This document shows, one piece after another, positions 1 through 6,041 of a stretch of 8,557 nt of DNA. Numbering within the stretch: the stretch's first letter is position 1; every line of letters begins with the position of its first letter. The DNA is from an uncultured Lachnospiraceae bacterium. GTDB taxonomy: Bacteria; Bacillota; Clostridia; Lachnospirales; Lachnospiraceae. Location of the stretch: positions 1 through 8,557 of the forward strand of contig CADCPL010000053.1 of the NCBI GenBank assembly GCA_902803305.1, in the 5' to 3' direction. The notes under the pieces are model-generated. The model ran no database searches and had not been told where the DNA came from. It saw only the letters and a list, made by a program, of their open reading frames with translations. The position numbers were made by a program, and so were the translations under genes.

Positions 1-98
1 CCGCTTCCTTTGTAATTTAGCATCTCATCTGCAGCTTCTTTGAGGACTTCCTCCGGTAAAACTGCGGGACCTGCCGAAAAGTTATACACTCTTTCCAA
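1..98 (-). CDS. serC: Phosphoserine aminotransferase, N-terminal fragment (cut by window edge)
   Basis: The reverse strand from base 98 encodes 32 codons plus two bases, beginning MERVYNFSAGPAVLPEEVL. The NFSAGPA-LPEEVL block is the hallmark N terminus of SerC, a PLP-dependent class V aminotransferase. SerC converts 3-phosphohydroxypyruvate and glutamate to phosphoserine in serine synthesis, and family members also act in pyridoxal phosphate synthesis. The start is a TTG at 98-96. It is chosen because the SerC family begins within a few residues of this motif and because an AGGAGG ribosome binding site lies 8 bases upstream. The gap to the ilvB stop is only 12 bases, so the gene is probably the third member of an ilvD-ilvB-serC unit. 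The active-site lysine and the rest of the protein lie outside the window, so intactness cannot be judged. Confidence 0.9.
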   Translation of the reverse strand, partial: MERVYNFSAGPAVLPEEVLKEAADEMLNYKGS

Positions 99-106
99 CG
101 TAATCT

Positions 107-112
107 CCTCCT
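107..112 (-). promoter_or_regulatory. Ribosome binding site of serC, overlapping the ilvB stop
   Basis: Reverse-strand AGGAGG begins inside the TAG stop codon of ilvB (113-111) and sits 8 bases before the TTG of serC. This strong Shine-Dalgarno match decides the non-ATG start. The overlap suggests that ribosomes finishing ilvB help start serC, which is inference. Confidence 0.8.
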
Positions 113-1784
113 ATCTACATAAATCATCCGAATCGAATACATCCGATATGGCAGCCCCTGGTGAAACCATCGGGAATACCTTATCGTCACTGTCAATGAC
201 ACATTCTATCACAACGGGCGCTTTCATTTCAATCGCCTTTGAAAGTGCTCCGGCCACTTCTTCCTTTTTGGTCACTTTTATTGCGTTGCAGCCGAGTGCT
301 TCGGCCACCTTACAGTAATCAACCTTATCGGCAAGTACCGTATTCGAATAGCGCTTGTCATAGAACAGAGTCTGCCACTGTCTGACCATTCCGAGCACAG
401 AATTGTTGATGACGATCTGAATTATCGGAATGTTGTATCTGCTCGCGGTGGCAAGCTCGTTCATGTTCATCCTGAAGCATCCGTCACCGCCTATATTGCA
501 CACGATCTTGTCAGGCATACCTACTTTTGCTCCGATACATGCTCCGAGTCCGTATCCCATCGTGCCAAGTCCGCCCGACGAAAGGAACGTACGGGGCTGA
601 GTATACTTGTAATACTGAGCTGCCCACATCTGGTGCTGCCCAACATCTGTAGTGATGATCGCATCACCCTTAGTTGCTTCGTACAGTTTTTCGATCACAT
701 AAGGACAGGTAAGAGCATTCGTATCGTATTTGAGCGGATACTGCTCCTTGAGCTGTTTTATATGATCGGTCCATTCCTTATTTTCCCTGCGCTCTATCTT
801 GGAATTCAGTACCCCGAGTACTTCCTTCACATCTCCGATAATGCTTGCATTTGTCTTGATGTTCTTGTTGATCTCGGCAGGATCGATATCGATATGAAGA
901 ACCTTTGCCTTTGATGCGAACTTGCTTGCATTACCTATTACCCTGTCCGAAAAACGCGCTCCGACTGCTATGAGAAGATCACATTCGCTGACGCCGAGAT
1001 TGGAAGCTTTGGTACCGTGCATTCCGATCATCCCGGTGTACAGATCGTCGGTTCCGTCAAATCCGCCTTTGCCCATAAGGGTATCACACACAGGTGCATC
1101 GATCTTATGCGCAAATACGGATAACTCTTTTGAAGCTCCGGATATTACAACACCGCCGCCGGTATATATGAAAGGCTTTTTTGACTTTTCAATGAGTTTA
1201 ACGGCCTTTTCGATATCGGCATCCGAATATCTCTTCGGTATCTCAAGATTGTACGGTGCCTTTTTACTGTATCTGCATTTAGCTGCCGTAACATCCTTAG
1301 TGATATCGACAAGCACCGGACCGGGACGTCCCGATCTTGCTATCGCAAATGCCTTACGGATCGTATCCGCAAGTTTTGTGACATCCTTGACTATATAACC
1401 GTGCTTGGTTATAGGCATTGTAACGCCGGCTATATCAACCTCCTGGAAAGTATCCTTTCCGAGAAGAGGAAGATTTACGTTAGCCGTGATCGCAACGAGC
1501 GGAACGGAATCCATGTAAGCTGTTGCTATACCCGTAACAAGATTGGTCGCACCGGGACCGCTCGTAGCCATACATACGCCTACTTTTCCCGTTGCTCTTG
1601 CATAACCGTCTGCAGCATGTGCCGCTCCCTGTTCATGACTGGTCAGGATATGTTTGATCCTGTCGCTGTATTTGTACAGTTCGTCATAAATATTGAGTAT
1701 CGTACCTCCGGGATATCCGAACACGGTATCAACACCCTGCTCCAGGAGACACTCCATTACGATCTGAGAACCGGTCAGTTCCAT
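111..1784 (-). CDS. ilvB: Acetolactate synthase (acetohydroxyacid synthase), large catalytic subunit
   Basis: This 557-residue thiamine-diphosphate enzyme condenses two pyruvates to acetolactate, or pyruvate and 2-oxobutyrate to acetohydroxybutyrate. It is the first common step of valine, leucine and isoleucine synthesis. The length is normal for the family. Visible marks are the N-terminal domain with FGYPGG (22-27) and the catalytic Glu51 in SHEQGAAHAADG. A central FAD-type domain carries RFSDR (277-281), close to the RFDDR signature that separates biosynthetic enzymes from FAD-free catabolic AlsS. The C-terminal cofactor motif runs from GDG (433-435) to NN (460-461). Trp470 matches the conserved Trp of the herbicide site, but the usual GQVP loop reads ANVN (101-104). 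The ATG has an AGAGGT-type site upstream and lies 23 bases after ilvD, so the two are almost surely cotranscribed. No small regulatory subunit gene is in view. Confidence 0.96.
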   Translation of the reverse strand: MELTGSQIVMECLLEQGVDTVFGYPGGTILNIYDELYKYSDRIKHILTSHEQGAAHAADGYARATGKVGVCMATSGPGATNLVTGIATAYMDSVPLVAITANVNLPLLGKDTFQEVDIAGVTMPITKHGYIVKDVTKLADTIRKAFAIARSGRPGPVLVDITKDVTAAKCRYSKKAPYNLEIPKRYSDADIEKAVKLIEKSKKPFIYTGGGVVISGASKELSVFAHKIDAPVCDTLMGKGGFDGTDDLYTGMIGMHGTKASNLGVSECDLLIAVGARFSDRVIGNASKFASKAKVLHIDIDPAEINKNIKTNASIIGDVKEVLGVLNSKIERRENKEWTDHIKQLKEQYPLKYDTNALTCPYVIEKLYEATKGDAIITTDVGQHQMWAAQYYKYTQPRTFLSSGGLGTMGYGLGACIGAKVGMPDKIVCNIGGDGCFRMNMNELATASRYNIPIIQIVINNSVLGMVRQWQTLFYDKRYSNTVLADKVDYCKVAEALGCNAIKVTKKEEVAGALSKAIEMKAPVVIECVIDSDDKVFPMVSPGAAISDVFDSDDLCR

Positions 1785-1807
1785 AGTTTTCTACCTCTTA
1801 TCCTTTA

Positions 1808-3475
1808 TCAAAAATCTGCTTTAAGTACCGCACCTTTATCTCCGCTTGTCACAAGCTTTTCGTATCTTGCAAGATAGCCTGTCTTTACCTTGGGCTCGCG
1901 GGGTCTCCATTTTGATTTTCTCTCATTCATCTCTTCTTCGGATACTTTGACATTAAGAGAAACACCCGGTATATCAACACATATGATATCCCCCTCTTCA
2001 ATAAGAGCAATGGGACCTCCGACAGCAGCCTCGGGTGATACGTGACCTATCGATGCTCCTCGGCTTGCGCCTGAAAATCTTCCGTCTGTTATAAGCGCAA
2101 CACTTTCTCCGAGTCCCATTCCGGCAATTGCAGATGTAGGATTGAGCATCTCTCTCATACCGGGGCCGCCTTTGGGGCCTTCATATCTGATGACCACAAC
2201 ATCGCCGGGATTGATCTTACCACCCTTGATGGCAGCGATCGCATCTTCCTCGCAATCAAACACCCGTGCGGGACCTTCATGTACGAGCATAGACTCCGCA
2301 ACAGCCGATCTTTTAACGACCGATCCGTCGGGAGCGATATTACCCGTGAGCACGGCAAGCCCGCCTGTCTTTGAATACGGCTCTTCCATTGTTTTGATAA
2401 CACTTGTATCTTTATTTATGTGTCCGACAAGATTTTCTCCGAGTGTCTTTCCCGTTACTGTCATACAGTCGGTGTTAAGAAGCCCCGCATCGGCAAGCTG
2501 CTTCATGACGGCATGGACGCCTCCCGCCTCATTAAGGTCTTCCATATATGTAGGACCGGCAGGAGCCAGATGGCACAGATTCGGAGTCTTTTCCGAGATC
2601 TCGTTTGCCATCGTTATGTCAAAATCAAATCCTATCTCATGTGCGATAGCCGGTATATGGAGCATCGAATTGGTTGAACATCCGAGCGCCATATCAACAG
2701 TAAGTGCGTTCATTATCGATTCCCTCGTGATTATATCACGCGGGCATATATTCTTTTTGTACAGTTCCATCACAGCCATTCCTGCATGCTTTGCAAGAGC
2801 TATCCTCTCGGAATAAACGGCAGGTATCGTTCCGTTTCCTGCAAGTCCCATACCGAGAGCCTCTGTCAGACAGTTCATTGAATTGGCGGTATACATTCCC
2901 GAACATGATCCGCATGTGGGACACACTTTACGTTCAAATTCACATACTTCTTCATCTGTCATCTTTCCCGCCGCCTGAGCGCCCACTGCCTCAAACATCG
3001 ATGACAGGCTTCTCTTTTTGCCCATCACATGACCTGCAAGCATAGGTCCTCCCGATACAAATACGGTCGGTACGTTGATCCTGGCAGCAGCCATAAGAAG
3101 ACCGGGAACATTCTTGTCGCAGTTTGGCACCATCACAAGTGCATCAAACTGATGCGCAAGTGCCATGCATTCTGTCGAATCGGCAATAAGATCTCTTGTT
3201 ACGAGCGAGTACTTCATACCGATATGTCCCATCGCTATACCGTCACATACGGCGATCGCGGGAAACACAACGGGAGTTCCGCCGCCCATCGCTACACCCA
3301 TCTTGACAGCCTCAACGATCTTATCAAGATTCATATGTCCCGGAACGATCTCATTATAAGAACTTACGATACCGACAAGCGGTCTGTCCATTTCCTCCTG
3401 AGTAAAACCGAGAGCATGGAACAAAGATCTGTGGGGTGCCTGTGCACTTCCTTTTTTTACAGCATCACTTTTCAT
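1808..3475 (-). CDS. ilvD: Dihydroxyacid dehydratase
   Basis: IlvD removes water from 2,3-dihydroxy-isovalerate or 2,3-dihydroxy-3-methylvalerate to give the 2-oxo acid precursors of valine and isoleucine, using an iron-sulfur cluster and Mg. The 555-residue product has normal length and starts MKSDAVKKGSAQAPHRSL as usual. Cluster and metal elements visible are PNCDK with Cys119 and Lys121, and CPTCGSCSG with Cys185, Cys188 and Cys191. The C-terminal ITDGRFSGASRG is at 462-473. At the position where plant and mycobacterial [2Fe-2S] enzymes have a third cysteine (PCN), this protein has PGH (45-47), as in the E. coli enzyme. That points to the oxygen-labile [4Fe-4S] type and fits an anaerobe, though it is inference. 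The start ATG has GAAAGG 8 bases upstream. The gene follows yajC across a strong hairpin and precedes ilvB by 23 bases. Confidence 0.97.
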   Translation of the reverse strand: MKSDAVKKGSAQAPHRSLFHALGFTQEEMDRPLVGIVSSYNEIVPGHMNLDKIVEAVKMGVAMGGGTPVVFPAIAVCDGIAMGHIGMKYSLVTRDLIADSTECMALAHQFDALVMVPNCDKNVPGLLMAAARINVPTVFVSGGPMLAGHVMGKKRSLSSMFEAVGAQAAGKMTDEEVCEFERKVCPTCGSCSGMYTANSMNCLTEALGMGLAGNGTIPAVYSERIALAKHAGMAVMELYKKNICPRDIITRESIMNALTVDMALGCSTNSMLHIPAIAHEIGFDFDITMANEISEKTPNLCHLAPAGPTYMEDLNEAGGVHAVMKQLADAGLLNTDCMTVTGKTLGENLVGHINKDTSVIKTMEEPYSKTGGLAVLTGNIAPDGSVVKRSAVAESMLVHEGPARVFDCEEDAIAAIKGGKINPGDVVVIRYEGPKGGPGMREMLNPTSAIAGMGLGESVALITDGRFSGASRGASIGHVSPEAAVGGPIALIEEGDIICVDIPGVSLNVKVSEEEMNERKSKWRPREPKVKTGYLARYEKLVTSGDKGAVLKADF

Positions 3476-3493
3476 GATAATCGCCTTTCAATT

Positions 3494-3527
3494 AAAATAT
3501 TAAGGATGTCCGAAGAGGACATCCTTA
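3494..3527 (-). terminator. Perfect 11-bp stem-loop between yajC and ilvD (terminator-like or attenuator-like)
   Basis: Arms at 3501-3511 and 3517-3527 are exact reverse complements (TAAGGATGTCC on the reading strand) around the 5-base loop TCTTC. On the minus strand the stem is followed by ATATTTT, a short and interrupted T-rich tail. The structure lies 18 bases after the yajC stop and 25 bases before the ilvD ATG. The plus side has no T tract, so any terminator works on the minus strand. It would be a moderate terminator of the yajC transcript with read-through into ilvD, or a stabilising or processing hairpin in the ilvD leader. No good promoter fits between the hairpin and ilvD. Confidence 0.6.
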
Positions 3528-3545
3528 AGTCGTCGTATATAAGGA

Positions 3546-3872
3546 TCATTCCCCGGTCGCAGCATCCTCAGGCTTCTCAACCTGTGTAATAGCGGATTTC
3601 TGCATGGGTATTCGACAGTTCTTATTATTTCCGAATTCCACTATAACGCTGTCTTCCATCACGTCGATCACAACACCGTAGAATCCGCTTGTCGTAAGGA
3701 CCGAATCCCCGGGTGCCATCGTCGACAGGAGCGCTTCCATTCTCTTCTGCTCTTTCTTCTGAGGCTTTACCATAAGGAAATAGATCGCAATACCGAAGAT
3801 CGCGATATATCCGACCATAAGCAATACATTTCCGGTTCCGCCCGAGGTTGCGGTTAACAATACTGAATTCAT
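3546..3872 (-). CDS. yajC: Preprotein translocase accessory subunit YajC
   Basis: YajC is a small single-span membrane protein that associates with SecDF and the SecYEG translocon during protein export. The 108-residue product has the standard plan. A short outside N terminus is followed by a hydrophobic segment at about 15-35, then the basic junction VKPQKKEQKRMEALL (35-49). The cytosolic domain includes the typical GDSVLTTSGFYGVV (55-68), and the tail is acidic. The ATG has GGAGGA 8 bases upstream. It lies 79 bases after tgt, its usual neighbour in many bacteria, but a promoter in that gap suggests its own transcript. secD and secF do not follow; ilvD does, so the common yajC-secDF order is broken here. 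Confidence 0.95.
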   Translation of the reverse strand: MNSVLLTATSGGTGNVLLMVGYIAIFGIAIYFLMVKPQKKEQKRMEALLSTMAPGDSVLTTSGFYGVVIDVMEDSVIVEFGNNKNCRIPMQKSAITQVEKPEDAATGE

Positions 3873-3920
3873 GAACTATCCTCCGTGTCTGTAAAATCTT
3901 CTGAAATGACTTTGTGATTT

Positions 3921-3949
3921 ATAATACACAACTGTAACTTATGTTTCAA
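3921..3949 (-). promoter_or_regulatory. Predicted sigma-A promoter of yajC (and probably ilvD-ilvB-serC)
   Basis: On the minus strand TTGAAA (3949-3944) is followed by exactly 17 bases and then TATTAT (3926-3921). This is one mismatch from each consensus box at ideal spacing. Transcription would start near 3914, giving a leader of about 40 bases with the GGAGGA site before yajC. The -35 box begins two bases after the tgt stop. A short dyad TTGTG-N10-CACAA (3931-3912) is centred on the -10 box and could be an operator, but five-base arms are weak evidence. Confidence 0.7.
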
Positions 3950-3951
3950 GG

Positions 3952-5088
3952 CTAATTTTCATTATTCTCTTCCATACCGGCAAGTTTTGCCTTCTTATAT
4001 GACTCGAACCCGCCCTTATCAAGCGCATCCCTGATCTCTTCCATCATCGTATTGTAGAAATACAGGTTATGAAGTACGCACAGTCTCATCCCCAGCATTT
4101 CTTTTGCCTTGAGAAGATGTCTTATGTATGCCCTTGAATATATGCGGCATGTAGGACAATCACAGTCTTCTTCGATCGGTCTGTCGTCAAGCTCGTATTT
4201 GGCATTAAGGAGCCTGACTGTTCCCTTGTTCGTATACAGGTGCCCGTGGCGTCCGTTCCTTGAAGGATATACGCAGTCAAAGAAATCAACTCCGCGCTCC
4301 ACTCCTTCAAGTATATCTTTTGGGGTACCCACTCCCATAAGATATGTAGGCTTGTCCTTCGGGAGGTATGGAACAACTTCATCAAGTATGTTATACATGA
4401 CTTCATTCGGTTCTCCGACCGCAAGTCCTCCTATGGAATATCCCGGCAGATCCATATCCGATATACGCTTTGCATGTTCTATCCGGATGTCCGGAAAGAT
4501 AGCTCCCTGATTGATCCCGAACAAAAGCTGATCACGGTTTATCGTGTCATCAAGACCGTTCAGCCTCTCCATTTCGGCCTTGCAGCGCAGGAGCCATCTT
4601 GTCGTCCTGTCGACCGAGGCCTGAACATAAGATCTGTCGGCAAGTGACGAGGGACACTCATCAAATGCCATTGCTATCGTACTTCCGAGATTCGACTGTA
4701 TCTGCATGGATTGTTCCGGACCCATGAATATCTTGCGTCCGTCCACATGAGAATTGAAATATACTCCTTCTTCCTTGATCTTGCGAAGGCTTGCGAGTGA
4801 AAAAACCTGAAATCCGCCCGAATCGGTAAGTATCGGTCTGTCCCAGACCATGAATCGATGCAGTCCTCCGAGTTTTTTAATTATCTCATCTCCCGGACGA
4901 ACATGCAGATGATATGTGTTTGACAATTGTATCTGACATCCGACCTGCTTCAGGTCCTCTGTCGAAACGGCGCCTTTTATTGCAGCTGCAGTACCGACGT
5001 TCATGAACACCGGAGTCTGAACCGTTCCGTGAACGGTCGTAAACTCACTCCTCTTGGCCCTGCCGCAGGTGCTGATCACTCTGTACAT
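3952..5088 (-). CDS. tgt: tRNA-guanine transglycosylase
   Basis: Tgt swaps the wobble guanine 34 of tRNAs with GUN anticodons for preQ1, or for queuine in some clostridia, toward queuosine. The product has 378 residues from the ATG at 5088, normal for bacteria. Visible marks are the Asp89 of TDSGGFQVFSL, the base-binding GGLAVGE (220-226) and the nucleophile Asp271 in FFDCVYPSR. The zinc site is Cys309, Cys311, Cys314 (CDCPTC) and His340. The loop after the nucleophile reads PSRNGRHG where E. coli has PTRNARNG. A TTG one codon upstream also opens the frame. I prefer the ATG because it forms a TGATG overlap with the vanY stop, with GGGCGG 6 bases ahead. No queuosine precursor genes are in the window. 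Confidence 0.96.
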   Translation of the reverse strand: MYRVISTCGRAKRSEFTTVHGTVQTPVFMNVGTAAAIKGAVSTEDLKQVGCQIQLSNTYHLHVRPGDEIIKKLGGLHRFMVWDRPILTDSGGFQVFSLASLRKIKEEGVYFNSHVDGRKIFMGPEQSMQIQSNLGSTIAMAFDECPSSLADRSYVQASVDRTTRWLLRCKAEMERLNGLDDTINRDQLLFGINQGAIFPDIRIEHAKRISDMDLPGYSIGGLAVGEPNEVMYNILDEVVPYLPKDKPTYLMGVGTPKDILEGVERGVDFFDCVYPSRNGRHGHLYTNKGTVRLLNAKYELDDRPIEEDCDCPTCRIYSRAYIRHLLKAKEMLGMRLCVLHNLYFYNTMMEEIRDALDKGGFESYKKAKLAGMEENNEN

Positions 5089-6041
5089 CAAAGACCGCCC
5101 TTTAAATATTCTTCAAGACACACACCGCGCTCAGTTATGTCCTTTGCATATTTTTCTCCCACATATCGGAAGTGCCAAGGCTCATAAATTATACCCGTTA
5201 TGTCTTCCTTGCCCTGCGGATATCGCAGTATAAAACCGTAATCAGCGCTGTTGGCCGCAAGCCATTTACCGGCCTCGGTCTCGCCGAATCCGTCATCCAT
5301 TTCAGTATATGAACCGGTAAGTATATCAAGTGCCAGCCCGAGATGATGTTCGCTCGTTCCGGGCACCGTCACGCTCATGCTGCCTACCTTGTAACTCTCG
5401 AGATATGTCATGCCCTGTCCCATGAGCTTGTTGATCTTGTTGTTAAAGAGAACTCTCTGCCTGTCATATGATCTGTATGCACTGCATATCATCAGATCTA
5501 TACCGTCATCCGCAGCTGCATCCATCATCCTGTATATATCCTCGATGATCCTCTCATCGGCATACATCGAGCCGTTTATCTTGGCAAGATTCACTTCAAA
5601 GTCTTCGGGAACGGGATTCTGCTTATTCACGAGCATCAAATGCCAGTCATCGGGATCGATCTCTATAACTTCAGTCGGATCCTTATCCGTATCATCCGGC
5701 TCGTCGTCTTTTGAGCTTTCATCATCACCCCAAAGCGCTTCATCATCAAGCGCATCCGGGTCAGCATCATCCGCATTATCGTTAACGCCGTTTTTTTTCA
5801 GCTTATTGAGATATTCCTTCAGATCTTCCCTGTCGGCTGCCTTTTCGGTATCAAGGAGAAAATCATCCGCCGACATATGATCTATATCCGATGCCGATGC
5901 CACACTCCTGATGTTGACATACTTCTTGTTTGAATCGGCCGCATTGGTGCTCACGGTCGTACAGACAATTACACCTCCTATAAGGGAAGCGACATACGCA
6001 AACGTTATTAACCTGTCAATGTAATAAGTAAGCGGTCTCAT
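5088..6041 (-). CDS. Membrane-anchored VanY-type D-alanyl-D-alanine carboxypeptidase (peptidase M15)
   Basis: The 317-residue protein should trim the terminal D-Ala from peptidoglycan stem peptides outside the membrane. A hydrophobic segment at about 11-30 acts as signal anchor or signal peptide; STNAA at 31-35 is a possible cleavage zone. Residues 36-87 are a charged spacer. Residues 88-132 are a striking acidic linker with 23 Asp or Glu in 45 residues. The VanY domain spans about 133-317 with SAYRSYDRQ (187-195), the zinc motif SEHHLGLALD (230-239; His232 and Asp239), and YEPWH (286-290) with catalytic Glu287 and zinc ligand His290. All key residues are present, so it looks active. The ATG overlaps the previous stop as ATGA, with GGTGA 7 bases ahead. 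Nothing nearby resembles vanHAX or a VanRS pair, so ordinary wall remodelling is likelier than vancomycin resistance. Confidence 0.9.
   Translation of the reverse strand: MRPLTYYIDRLITFAYVASLIGGVIVCTTVSTNAADSNKKYVNIRSVASASDIDHMSADDFLLDTEKAADREDLKEYLNKLKKNGVNDNADDADPDALDDEALWGDDESSKDDEPDDTDKDPTEVIEIDPDDWHLMLVNKQNPVPEDFEVNLAKINGSMYADERIIEDIYRMMDAAADDGIDLMICSAYRSYDRQRVLFNNKINKLMGQGMTYLESYKVGSMSVTVPGTSEHHLGLALDILTGSYTEMDDGFGETEAGKWLAANSADYGFILRYPQGKEDITGIIYEPWHFRYVGEKYAKDITERGVCLEEYLKGGL

Noticed and set aside
922..1398. Plus-strand open frames of up to 158 codons opposite ilvB
   Set aside because: They are shadows of ilvB with no recognisable protein features.
2142..2816. A 224-codon open frame on the plus strand inside ilvD
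   Set aside because: It lies opposite a conserved stretch of ilvD and is serine/proline/isoleucine-rich, as expected from reading the complement of such a gene. No independent signal supports it.
3536..3541. TATATA as -10 box of a separate ilvD promoter
   Set aside because: No -35-like hexamer exists 16-18 bases upstream and there is no extended -10 TG, so it does not stand as a promoter on its own.
3476..3545. T-box riboswitch or leader peptide before ilvD
   Set aside because: The gap is only 70 bases, with a single hairpin. There is no space for the T-box stems or antiterminator and no branched-chain-rich short frame.
3912..3931. CRP/FNR-type operator at TTGTG-N10-CACAA
   Set aside because: The spacing is two bases longer than TGTGA-N6-TCACA and the inner bases do not match, so the family cannot be named. 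It is kept only as an unassigned dyad.
5089..5091. A TTG start one codon upstream of the tgt ATG
   Set aside because: The ATG gives the usual TGATG coupling with the upstream stop. The TTG would add one residue and offers no better spacing.
5952..5963. Lipoprotein signal around Cys27 of the VanY-type protein
   Set aside because: The residues before the cysteine are VIV. A lipobox needs a small residue (Gly, Ala or Ser) just before the Cys, so a signal anchor or ordinary signal peptide is preferred.
5088..6041. Vancomycin-resistance role for the VanY-type gene
   Set aside because: No vanH, vanA-type ligase, vanX or VanRS genes are nearby. M15 carboxypeptidases are common in susceptible Firmicutes.
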